From positions 992,001-1,056,000 of the forward strand of contig OZ014414.1 of NCBI GenBank assembly GCA_963965975.1: DNA of 64,000 nucleotides. The letters are read 5' to 3'. Below the pieces are notes generated by a model. It did no database searches. It was not told where the DNA came from and worked only from the letters and a program-made list of their open reading frames with translations. The position numbers were made by a program, and so were the translations under genes. The stretch comes from Xestospongia bergquistia. Lineage: Eukaryota > Porifera > Demospongiae > Haplosclerida > Petrosiidae. Below are positions 11,247-21,444 of the stretch, piece after piece; the stretch's first letter is position 1, and each line of letters opens with the position of its first letter.

Positions 11247-12874
11247 ATGTTTGCTAACTATTATAAAGAAGTAAAGGCAAGAAGACTCAATATTCCAGCC
11301 TGTTTATTGATTATTTATGCTATTGGAGTTGGCCTCAGTATTGAAATTAGTGAAAATATTATAATTGGAATGCTGACTAATCCTGAGGAGCCATCTTGTT
11401 GGGCACCATTTCCTGAAGTAGGTGGACACTCACACTTTGTTCCAACACTTCAAAATGTTTTCTTGTCCTTTGTATATCCTTTTCTTGGTTGGCTAGCTGA
11501 TACACAGATTGGTCGTGGGAGAGCTATTAAGTTGAGTCTGTGGTCTTGTTGGTCAGGCACTCTTCTACAAGTCATTAGTTATGGTATTCAATATGGGACA
11601 TGTGGACTATCAGTTAATATAGCCAAATATGGAATATCTGGAGTGGCTTTGCTGTTATTGATGTTTGGAGCAGCAGGGTTTTTTCTAATATACTTGCATA
11701 TGGAATGGACCAGTTAGTTGATGGCTCTAGTGCACAATTCAGAGCTTTTATACATTGGGTTGTTTGGGGACTTTTTGTGGGCTATCTTCTCATTGATTAT
11801 ATAGCAATTGTGGACAAAACAATTTATAACTCAACTTTAACAGAATTAACTGGACTTGGAGCCTTTATTGTGATAACTATCATTGTGTGTATGACTATAT
11901 TTTTTCATAAAAACTTTGAAAGGATTGTTGTTTTAAAAAGAAACCGCTACAAAATGGTCTATCAAGTTCTTAGATATGCTTGCAAAACCAAACATTTAGG
12001 AAAAAGAAGTGCATTTACACACTGGGAGAATAAAATACCAAGTCGAGTTGACTTAGGTAAGCAGAAATATGGTGGTCCTTTTACTGAAGAAGAAGTAGAG
12101 GATACAAAAACATTTTGGAGAATAGTTGCTGTACTATTATCAACATTTGGTATATTTATACCATTTTACACAGTAATTTTTGATGTGTTATACATTAACA
12201 AGTTAGATGGAACTATTACTACACTTAATGGATATGGATCATTTGCTCTATGGACAGCCTTCAGTAAAACTATTATAATAATAATACCTTTATTGGAACT
12301 CATTGTCATTCCTCTCTTTCCAAAAATAGAGTATTTCTTCTTGAATCCATTGAAATGGATAGGAGGTTCTTTTGTTCTTCTTTTTATTACACTTAGCTCC
12401 ATGATTGTAATGGATCTAATTAATAAGACAATTTCTTTTCTTTATTATATCATACCATTGTCAATGATTGGAATCATTGATATGATTTCGTTCATCAGTA
12501 CTTTTGAGTTCATATGTAGTCAAGCTCCAGCAAATATGAATGGTATGTTAACAGGAGTATTCTGGTTTATACGTGCCTCATACATAAGTATTGGTGGCAT
12601 AATGAAAACTATTTTTTTCACAATACCTATCTTTACTGGACCTGGTAAAGTGTCTAGTACATTTTGGTCATTGCTTTTTCAGTTAATTGTTGTAATTATT
12701 GGCAGTGTTGTCTTTGTAATAACAGTTTATTGGTATCAAGCAAGACAAAAAGGAGATAACTACCATGCTCAAACAGTTGTTGAGGAATACTATGAACGCA
12801 TGTTAGATAATGCTGATAAAGAAGAGGAGGAACTTATGCAACATCAAGATTACTACAACTCCATGAGTTATTGA
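11247..12874 (+). pseudogene. POT/PTR-family transporter, array unit 5, single frameshift
   Basis: A complete gene except for one lesion: the T run at 11679-11684 has six T where intact copies have seven, moving the frame after residue about 153 (AAGFF). Everything after it is open to the normal end in the shifted frame, including FEFICSQAP and the QHQDYYNSMSY tail. The ATG is at 11247 (MFANYYKEVK). Copy-specific features are GHSHFVPTLQN, YGIQYGTCG (Cys replaced by Gly), KRNRYKMV, YACKTKHLG and a one-codon deletion in DVLYINKL. A base error in a homopolymer would produce the same picture, so its status as pseudogene is uncertain. Confidence 0.7.
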
Positions 12875-13199
12875 TACAGACATTCATGTGTATGTATAGA
12901 TAGACTAATGCTAGTAATGACAGTTTTTATTAACAGTTATTAAATGAATGTAACTTATGCATTAATGCAAAGTCAGTAGTTATAAATTCACACTCTGTTG
13001 TTTATCAGTTATATTAAGAACATAACACTGCAATACCAAGTATATAAATATGGAAGTGTCAAACTCCCAATACACAATATAAATGTACATGTATTAATAC
13101 TATACTTGATATATATGGTAATGTATTTTGATTTAGTATTGTTAATAGAGTAATTGAATTCTCCTTAGTGTATTGTTATCAATAGGTTGTTGTTGTCAG

Positions 13200-13366
13200 T
13201 TTATTGATATCAGAGAAGACAAAAGAAAGGAAATTACAACACTAAAACAGTTGTTGAGGAATACTATATACACATGTTAGCAACTATTAATAGGGAAGGT
13301 GTGGTGCATCTTCATATCCAGGGTGTATAATCGAACCTGGAGAGAACAATTTCATATATTAAATGA
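13200..13366 (+). pseudogene. Fossil POT C-terminus, spacer 5/6
   Basis: Same fragment and boundary as the other spacers. In this copy the VVEEYYI codons are intact (GAATACTATATA), whereas most copies have a TAA there. It remains headless and lacks the KESSSIGY segment. Confidence 0.75.
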
Positions 13367-13816
13367 TGAAGCAGATTTATAATTAAGTTTAATAACATTC
13401 CTTTGAGTTTATAAGAAAATAGTTGATGGTGTCAGAACAAATAAATTCTTGCAATATAGATGGTTTGAATTTTGTAGAGGTAGGATATAGGAAGGAGAGT
13501 TGATACAACATGAATGATATTGCACATACTACAAGACTAAATTTGTTTTCATCAAATGATACATCAAAATTTGTCACCACAATGATATCTATATATAGCT
13601 TATGAACTAATTTGGTAACATATAGTAAAAGAGAAACATTCAAAAATTCAACTTTAAACAATGAAGAATGTAAGTGAACAATGACACTGAAAGTGGTTAA
13701 GTACATGAGTAAAAATAACATTGCCATTGTCATTGATAGTATTGTCATTGTTATTAATAATAATATTGCTTATCTATGAGTAATTGCTGCATTTTAATTC
13801 AATAGCATATGTAATA

Positions 13817-15457
13817 ATGTTTGCTAACTATTGTAAAGAAGTAAAGGCAAGAAGACTCAACATTCCTGTCTGTTTATTGGTTAGTTATGCTATTGGAGTT
13901 GGCCTCAGTATTGAAATTAGTTACAATATTATTTTGGGAATGCTGACTAATCCTGAAGAGCCATCTTGTTGGGCACCATTTCCTGAAGTAGGTGGACTTT
14001 CATACCTTGTCCGAACACTTCAAAACGTTTTCTTGTCCTTTGCATATCCTTTTCTTGGTTGGCTAGCTGATACAAAGATTGGTCGTGGGAGAGCTATTAC
14101 GTCGAGTCTGTGGTCTTGTTGGTTAGGTATTCTTCTTCAAGTCATTAGTTATTGTATTCAATATGGGACATGTGGACTATCAGTTAATATAGCCAAATAT
14201 GGAATATCTGGAGTGGCTTTGCTGTTATTGATGTTCGGAGTAGCAGGGTTTTTTTCTAATATACTTGCATATGGAATGGACCAGTTAGTTGATGGCTCTA
14301 GTGCACAATTCAGAGCTTTTATACATTGGGTTATTTGGGGACTTTTCATGGGCTATCTTCTCCTTGATTATATAGAAATTGTGGACAAAACAATTTATAA
14401 CTCAACTTTAACAGAATTAACTGGGCTTGGAGCCTTTATCGTGATAACTATCATTGTGTGTATGACTATATTTTTTCATAAAAACTTTGAAAGGATTGTT
14501 GTTTTAAAAAGAACCCCCTACAAAATGGTCTATCAAGTTCTTAGATATGCTTGGAAAACCAAACATTTAGGAAAAAGGAGTGCATTTACTCACTGGGAGA
14601 ATAAAATACCAAGTCGAATTGACTTAGGTAAGCAGAAATATGGTGGGCCTTTTACTGAGGAAGAAGTAGAGGATACAAAAACATTTTGGAGAATAGTTGC
14701 TATACTATTATCAACATTTGGTATATATATACCATTTTACACAATAATCATTGACGTGTTATCATATATTAATAAGTTAGATGGAGCTACTACTACACTT
14801 AATGGATATGGATCATTCGCTTTATGGTTAAGTTTCAGTAAATCTCTCATAATAATAATACCTTTATTGGAACTTTTAGTCATTCCTCTTTTTCCAAAAA
14901 TAGAATATTTTTTTCTGAATCCATTGAAATGGATGAGGGTTTCTTTTGTTCTTCTTTTTACTACACTTACCTCCATGATTGTCATTGATGTAATTAATAA
15001 GACAATTAAGACAATTTCATTTCTTTGCTATATCATACCATTGTCAATGATTGGAATCATTAATATGATCTCCTTCATCAGTACTTTTGAGTTCATATGT
15101 AGTCAAGCTCCAGCAAATATGAATGGTATGTTAACAGGAGTATTCTGGTTTATACGTGCCTTGTACATAAGTATTGGTGGCATAATGGAAACTATTTTTT
15201 TCACAACACCTATTTTTACTGGACATGGTGAATTGTCTAGTACATTTTGGTCATTGCTTTTTCAGTTAATTGTTGTAATTATTGGTAGTGTTGTATTTGT
15301 AATAACAGTTTATTGGCATCAAGGAAGACAAAAAGGAGATAACTACCATGCTCAAATAGTTGTTGAGGAATATTATGAGCGCATGTTAGATAATGCTGAT
15401 AAAGAAGAGAAGGAACTTACACAACATCAAGATTACTACAACTCCATGAGTTATTGA
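13817..15457 (+). CDS. POT/PTR-family transporter, array unit 6
   Basis: Intact, 546 residues from ATG 13817 (MFANYCKEVKARRLNIPVC). It shares the duplicated KTIKTIS in the TM9-10 loop with units 7, 8 and 10. Copy-specific changes are LVRTLQNVFLSFAYPF, ITSSLWSCWLGILLQ, IEIVDKTIYN, FALWLSFSKSLIII in TM8 (others WTGF or WTAF), KWMRVSFVLLFTTL and LCYIIPLSMIGIINM. It has the largest number of private substitutions among the intact homogenised units, several in hydrophobic segments. Confidence 0.85.
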   Translation: MFANYCKEVKARRLNIPVCLLVSYAIGVGLSIEISYNIILGMLTNPEEPSCWAPFPEVGGLSYLVRTLQNVFLSFAYPFLGWLADTKIGRGRAITSSLWSCWLGILLQVISYCIQYGTCGLSVNIAKYGISGVALLLLMFGVAGFFSNILAYGMDQLVDGSSAQFRAFIHWVIWGLFMGYLLLDYIEIVDKTIYNSTLTELTGLGAFIVITIIVCMTIFFHKNFERIVVLKRTPYKMVYQVLRYAWKTKHLGKRSAFTHWENKIPSRIDLGKQKYGGPFTEEEVEDTKTFWRIVAILLSTFGIYIPFYTIIIDVLSYINKLDGATTTLNGYGSFALWLSFSKSLIIIIPLLELLVIPLFPKIEYFFLNPLKWMRVSFVLLFTTLTSMIVIDVINKTIKTISFLCYIIPLSMIGIINMISFISTFEFICSQAPANMNGMLTGVFWFIRALYISIGGIMETIFFTTPIFTGHGELSSTFWSLLFQLIVVIIGSVVFVITVYWHQGRQKGDNYHAQIVVEEYYERMLDNADKEEKELTQHQDYYNSMSY

Positions 15458-15782
15458 TACAGACATTCATGTGTATGTATAGATAGACTAATGCTAGTAA
15501 TGACAGTTTTTATTAACAGTTATTAATTGAATGTAACTGGTGCATTCATGCAAAGTCAGTAGTTATAAATTCACACTCTGTTGTTTATCAGTTATATTAA
15601 GCACATAACACTGCAATACCAAGTATATAAATATGGAAGTGTCAAACTCCCAATACACAATATAAATGTGCATATATTAATATTGTACTTGATATATATG
15701 GTAATGTATTTTGATTTAGTATTGTTCATAGAGTGATTGAATTCTCCTTAGTGTACTGTTATCAATATATTGTTGCTGTCAG

Positions 15783-15943
15783 TTTACTGATATCAGAGAA
15801 GACAGAAGAAAGGAAATTACAACACTAAAACAGTTGTTGAGGAATAATATATACACATATTAGCAACTATTAATAGGGAAGGTGTGGTGCATCTTCATCT
15901 CCTAATCGAATCTGGAGAGAACAATTTCATATATTAAATGTGA
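15783..15943 (+). pseudogene. Fossil POT C-terminus, spacer 6/7
   Basis: Same fragment, with the CCAGGGTATATAA stretch deleted (CTCCTAATCGAATC). The spacer 8/9 copy carries the identical deletion, which links these two units. Confidence 0.75.
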
Positions 15944-16267
15944 AGCAGATTTATAATTAAGTTTAATAATATTCCTTTGAGTTTATAAGAAAATAGTTGA
16001 TGGTGTCAGAACAAATACATTCTTGCAATATAGATGGTTTGAATTTTGTAGAGGTAGGATATAGGGAGGAGAGTTAATACAACATGAATGATACTGCACA
16101 TACTATAAGACTAAATTTGTTTTCATCAAATGATAAGCAAACCATGAAACTGAAAGTGATTAAGTACATGAGTAAAAATAACATTGCCAATGTTATTGAT
16201 AGCATTGTCATTGTTCTTGTTTATCTATGAGTAATTGCTGCATTTTTATTCAATAACAAATGCAATA

Positions 16268-17908
16268 ATGTTTGCTAACTATTATAAAGAAGTAAAGGCA
16301 AGAAGACTCAATATTCCAACCTGTTTATTGGTTATTTATGCTATTGGAGTTGGCCTCAGTATTGAAATTAGTGAAAATATTATAATTGGAATGCTGACTA
16401 ATCCTGAGGAGCCATCTTGTTGGGCACCATTTCCTGAAGTAGGTGGACACTCATACCTTGTTCCAACACTTCAAAATGTTTTCTTGTCCTTTGTATATCC
16501 TTTTCTTGGTTGGCTAGCTGATACACAGATTGGTCGTGGGAGAGCTATTAAGTTGAGTTTGTGGTCTTGTTGGTCAGGCACTCTTCTACAAGTCATTAGT
16601 TATTGTATTCAATATCGGACATGTGGACTATCAGTTAATATAGCCAAATATGGAATATCTGGAGTGGCTTTGCTGTTATTGATGTTTGGAGCAGCAGGGT
16701 TTTTTTCTAATATACTTGCATATGGAATGGACCAGTTAGTTGATGGCTCTAGTGCACAATTCAGAGCTTTTATACATTGGGTTGTTTGGGGGCTTTTTGT
16801 GGGCTATCTTCTCATTGATTATATAGCAATTGTGGACAAAACAATTTATAACTCAACTTTAACAGAATTAACTGGACTTGGAGCCTTTATTGTGATAACT
16901 ATCATTGTGTGTATGACTATATTTTTTCATAAAAACTTTGAAAGGATTGTTGTTTTAAAAAGAAACCCCTACAAAATGGTCTATCAAGTTCTTAGATATG
17001 CTTGGAAAACCAAACATTTAGGAAAAAGAAGTGCATTTACACACTGGGAGAATAAAATACCAAGTCGAATTAACTTAAGTAAGCAGAAATATGGTGGTCC
17101 TTTTACTGAAGAAGAAGTAGAGGATACAAAAACATTTTGGAGAATATTTGCTGTACTATTATCAACATTTGGTATATTTATACCTTACTACACAATAATT
17201 TTTGATGTGTTATTATACGTTAACAAGTTAGATGGAGCTACTACTACACTTAATGGATATGGATCATTTGCTTTATGGACAGGCTTTGGTAAAATTATCA
17301 TAATAATAATACCTTTATTGGAACTTTTGGTCATTCCTCTCTTTCCAAAAATAGAGTATTTCTTTTTTAATCCATTGAAATGGATGGGAGGCTCTTTTGT
17401 TCTTCTTTTTATTACACTTTGCTCCATGATTGTCATTGATGTAATTAATAAGACAATTAAGACAATTTCTTTTCTTTATTATATCATACCATTGTCAATG
17501 ATTGGAATCATTGATATGATCTCTTTCATCAGTACTTTTGAGTTCATATGTAGTCAAGCTCCAGCAAATATGAATGGTATGTTAACAGGAGTATTCTGGT
17601 TTATACGTGCCTTGTACGTAAGTATTGGTGGCATAATAAAAACTATTTTTTTCACAATACCTATCTTTACTGGACCTGGTAAAGTGTCTAGTACACTTTG
17701 GTCATTGCTCTTTCAGTTAATTGTTGTAATTATTGGTAGTGTTGTATTTGTAATAACAGTTTATTGGTATCAAGCAAGACAAAAAGGAGATAACTACCAT
17801 GCTCAAATAGTTGTTGAGGAATATTATGAGCGCATGTTAGATAATGCTGATAAAGAAGAGGAGGAACTTACACAACATCAAGATTACTACAACTCCATGA
17901 GTTATTGA
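16268..17908 (+). CDS. POT/PTR-family transporter, array unit 7
   Basis: Intact, 546 residues from ATG 16268. Nearly the same protein as unit 8 (GHSYLVPTLQNVFLSF, GRGRAIKLSLWSCWSG, GFGKIIIIIIPLLE). Its own changes are YCIQYRTCG (Gly to Arg in the conserved QYGTCG), SRINLSKQK, FWRIFAVLL, TLCSMIV and STLWSLLFQ. Its 5' flank is the short type (TTTTCATCAAATGATAAGCAAACC) shared only with unit 5. The QYRTCG change falls in a motif that is invariant in the other copies, so function may be affected. Confidence 0.85.
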   Translation: MFANYYKEVKARRLNIPTCLLVIYAIGVGLSIEISENIIIGMLTNPEEPSCWAPFPEVGGHSYLVPTLQNVFLSFVYPFLGWLADTQIGRGRAIKLSLWSCWSGTLLQVISYCIQYRTCGLSVNIAKYGISGVALLLLMFGAAGFFSNILAYGMDQLVDGSSAQFRAFIHWVVWGLFVGYLLIDYIAIVDKTIYNSTLTELTGLGAFIVITIIVCMTIFFHKNFERIVVLKRNPYKMVYQVLRYAWKTKHLGKRSAFTHWENKIPSRINLSKQKYGGPFTEEEVEDTKTFWRIFAVLLSTFGIFIPYYTIIFDVLLYVNKLDGATTTLNGYGSFALWTGFGKIIIIIIPLLELLVIPLFPKIEYFFFNPLKWMGGSFVLLFITLCSMIVIDVINKTIKTISFLYYIIPLSMIGIIDMISFISTFEFICSQAPANMNGMLTGVFWFIRALYVSIGGIIKTIFFTIPIFTGPGKVSSTLWSLLFQLIVVIIGSVVFVITVYWYQARQKGDNYHAQIVVEEYYERMLDNADKEEEELTQHQDYYNSMSY

Positions 17909-18141
17909 TACAGACATTCATGTGTATGTATAGATAGACTAATGCTAGTAATGACAGTGTTTATTAACAGTTATTAAATGAATGTAACTGGTGCATTCAT
18001 GCAAAGTCAGTAGTTATAAATTCACACTCTGTTGTTTTATCAGTTATATTAAACACATAAGACTGCAATACCAAGTATATAAATATGGAAGTGTCAAACT
18101 CTCAGTACACAGTATAAATGTATATGTATTAATACTCTACT

Positions 18142-18143
<2 letters not shown>

Positions 18144-18199
<56 letters not shown>
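18144..18199. repeat. (TA)n microsatellite
   Basis: About 28 AT units in the 3' flank of unit 7, at a place where the other copies read TTGATATATATGGTAATG. It is therefore an expansion private to this unit and a useful marker for it. Confidence 0.95.
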
Positions 18200-18202
<3 letters not shown>

Positions 18203-18282
18203 AATATATTTTGATTTAGTATTGTTCATAGAGTAATTGAATTCTCCTTAGTGCATTGTTATCAATAGGTTGTTGTTGTCAG

Positions 18283-18443
18283 TTTACTAGTATCAGAGAA
18301 GACAGAAGAAAGGAAATTACAACACTAAAACACATGTTGAGGAATACTATATACACATATTAGCAACTATTAATAGGAAGATGCATATTCATCTCTAGGG
18401 TACATAATCAAATCTAGAGAGAATATTCTTATATATTAAATGA
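18283..18443 (+). pseudogene. Fossil POT C-terminus, spacer 7/8
   Basis: Same fragment, more diverged: the second half (AATATTCTTATATATTAAATGA) and the AGGAAGATGC stretch differ from other copies. The flank behind it has the GATGCATAAAAATATTG type seen before units 2 and 11. Confidence 0.75.
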
Positions 18444-18868
18444 TGAAGCAGATTTATAATTAAGTTTAATAATATTTCTTTGAGTTTATAAGAAAATAGT
18501 TAATGTTGTCAGAACAAATAAATTCTTGCTATGTAGATAGTTTGAATTTTGTAGAGATACTATATAGGGAGGGCATTTAATACAAAATAAATGACATTGT
18601 ACACACTACAAGACTAAATTTGTTTTCATCAAATGATGCATAAAAATATTGATATCTACATACAGGTTAGTTAGGTTATAAATTAATTTGGGAATATAAA
18701 TGAGAAACAGATGAGAATTCAATTTACAAAACAATGAAGAATTTATGCAATAATGAAACTGAAAGTGATTAACTACCTGAGAAAGAAATAACATTGCCAT
18801 TCTTATCAATAATGGTTTTACTTACCTATAATTTAGTTCTGCATTTTAATTCAATAGCATATGTAATA

Positions 18869-20509
18869 ATGTTTGCTAACTATTGTAAAGAAGTAAAGGC
18901 AAGAAGACTCAACATTCCAACCTGTTTATTGGTTATTTATGCTATTGGAGTTGGCCTCAGTATTGAAATTAGTGACAATATTATTATTGGAATGCTGACT
19001 AATCCTGAGGAGCCATCTTGTTGGGCACCATTTCCTGAAGTAGGTGGACACTCATACCTTGTTCCAACACTTCAAAATGTTTTCTTGTCCTTTGTATATC
19101 CTTTTCTTGGTTGGCTAGCTGATACACAGATTGGTCGTGGGAGAGCTATTAAGTTGAGTCTGTGGTCTTGTTGGTCAGGCACTCTTCTTCAAGTCATTAG
19201 TTATTGTATTCAATATGGGACATGTGGACTATCAGTTAATATAGCCAAATATGGAATATCTGGAGTGGCTTTGCTGTTATTGATGTTTGGAGCAGCAGGG
19301 TTTTTTTCTAATATACTTGCATATGGAATGGACCAGTTAGTTGATGGCTCTAGTGCACAATTCAGAGCTTTTATACATTGGGTTGTTTGGGGGCTTTTTG
19401 TGGGCTATCTTCTCATTGATTATATAGCAATTATGGACAAAACAATTTATAACTCAACTTTAACAGAATTAACTGGACTTGGAGCCTTTATTGTGATAAC
19501 TATCATTGTGTGTATGACTATATTTTTTCATAAAAACTTTGAAAGGATTGTTGTTTTAAAAAGAAACCCCTACAAAATGGTCTATCAAGTTCTTAGATAT
19601 GCTTGGAAAACCAAACATTTAGGAAAAAGAAGTGCATTTACACACTGGGAGAATAAAATACCAAGTCGAATTGACTTAGGTAAGCAGAAATATGGTGGGC
19701 CTTTTACTGAAGAAGAAGTAGAAGATACAAAAACATTTTGGAGAATAGTTGCTGTACTATTATCAACATTTGGTATATTTATACCTTACTACACAATAAT
19801 TTTTGATGTTTTACTATACATTAACAAGTTAGATGGAGCTACTACTACACTTAATGGATATGGATCATTTGCTTTATGGACAGGCTTTGGTAAAATTATC
19901 ATAATAATAATACCTTTATTAGAGCATTTGGTCATTCCTCTTTTTCCAAAAATAGAGTATTTCTTCTTTAATCCATTGAAATGGATGGGAGGCTCTTTTG
20001 TTCTTCTTTTTACTACACTTAGCTCCATGATTGTCATTGATGTAATTAATAAGACAATTAAGACAATTTCTTTTCTTTATTATATCATACCATTGTCAAT
20101 GATTGGAATATTTGATATGATTTCGTTCATCAGTACTTTTGAGTTCATATGTAGTCAAGCACCAGCAAATATGAATGGTATGTTAACAGGAATATACTGG
20201 TTTATACGTGCCTTGTACGTAAGTATTGGTGGCATAATAAAAACTATTTTTTTCACAATACCCATCTATACTGGACCTGGTAAAGTGTCTAGTACATTTT
20301 GGTCATTGCTCTTTCAGTTAATTGTTGTAATTATTGGTAGTGCTGTATTTGTAATAACAGTTTATTGGTATCAAGGAAGACAAAAAGGAGATAACTACCA
20401 TGCTCAAATAGTTGTTGAGGAATATTATGAGCGCATGTTAGATAATGCTGATAAAGAAGAGGAGGAACTTACACAACATCAAGATTACTACAACTCCATG
20501 AGTTATTGA
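18869..20509 (+). CDS. POT/PTR-family transporter, array unit 8
   Basis: Intact, 546 residues from ATG 18869 (MFANYCKEVK). An in-frame ATG at 18812 would add 19 residues (MVLLTYNLVLHF...). Units that lack that ATG start at the MFANY position, so I use 18869 but the longer form is possible. Copy-specific residues are LEHLVIPLFPKIEYF (Glu-Leu-Leu changed to Glu-His-Leu before TM9), FTTLSSMIV, IGIFDMISF, IYWFIRALYVS, IPIYTGPGK and GSAVFVITV. Its 5' flank differs from neighbouring units and resembles those of units 2 and 11. Confidence 0.85.
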   Translation: MFANYCKEVKARRLNIPTCLLVIYAIGVGLSIEISDNIIIGMLTNPEEPSCWAPFPEVGGHSYLVPTLQNVFLSFVYPFLGWLADTQIGRGRAIKLSLWSCWSGTLLQVISYCIQYGTCGLSVNIAKYGISGVALLLLMFGAAGFFSNILAYGMDQLVDGSSAQFRAFIHWVVWGLFVGYLLIDYIAIMDKTIYNSTLTELTGLGAFIVITIIVCMTIFFHKNFERIVVLKRNPYKMVYQVLRYAWKTKHLGKRSAFTHWENKIPSRIDLGKQKYGGPFTEEEVEDTKTFWRIVAVLLSTFGIFIPYYTIIFDVLLYINKLDGATTTLNGYGSFALWTGFGKIIIIIIPLLEHLVIPLFPKIEYFFFNPLKWMGGSFVLLFTTLSSMIVIDVINKTIKTISFLYYIIPLSMIGIFDMISFISTFEFICSQAPANMNGMLTGIYWFIRALYVSIGGIIKTIFFTIPIYTGPGKVSSTFWSLLFQLIVVIIGSAVFVITVYWYQGRQKGDNYHAQIVVEEYYERMLDNADKEEEELTQHQDYYNSMSY

Positions 20510-20835
20510 TACAGACATTAATGTGTATGTATAGATAGACTAATGCTAGTAATGACAGTTTTTATTAACAGTTATTAAATGAATGTTACTTATGCATTAA
20601 TGCAAAGTCAGTAGTTTTAAATTCACACTCTGTTGTTTTATCAGTTATATTAAGCACATAACACTGCAATACCAAGTATATAAATATGGAAGTGTCAAAC
20701 TCCCAATACACAATATAAATGTACATATATTAATATTGTACTTGATATATATGGTAATATATTTTGATTTAGTATTGTTCATAGACTAATTGAATTCTCC
20801 TTAGTGTACTGTTATCAATACATTGTTGCTGTCAG

Positions 20836-20994
20836 TTTACTGATATCAGAGAAGACAGAAGAAAGGAAATTACAACACTAAAACAGTTGTTGAGGAATAA
20901 TATATACACATGTTAGCAACTATTAATAGGGAAGGTGTGGTGCATCTTCATCTCCTAATCGAATCTGGAGAGAACAATTTCATATATTAAATGA
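20836..20994 (+). pseudogene. Fossil POT C-terminus, spacer 8/9
   Basis: Same fragment, with the CTCCTAATCGAATC deletion shared with spacer 6/7 and the TAA in the VVEE region. Confidence 0.75.
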
Positions 20995-21444
20995 TGAAGC
21001 AGATTTATAATTAAGTTTAATAATATTCCTTTGAGTTTATAAGAAAATAGTTGATGGTGTCAGAACAAATAAATTCTTGCAATATAGATGTTTTGAATTT
21101 TGTAGAGGTAGGATATAGGGAGGAGAGTTAATACAACATGTATGATACTGCACATACTACAAGGCTAAATTTGTTTTCATCAAATGATACATCAAAATTT
21201 GTCACCACAATGATATCTATATATAGCTTATGAACTAATTTGGTAACATATAGTAAAAGAGAAACATTCAAAAATTCAACTTTAAACAATGAAGAATGTA
21301 AGTGAACAATGACACTGAAAGTGGTTAAGTACATGAGTAAAAATAACATTGCCATTGTTATTGATAGTATTGTCATTGTTATTAATAATAGTATTGTTTA
21401 TCTATGAGTAATTGCTGCATTTTAATTCAATAGCATATGTAATA

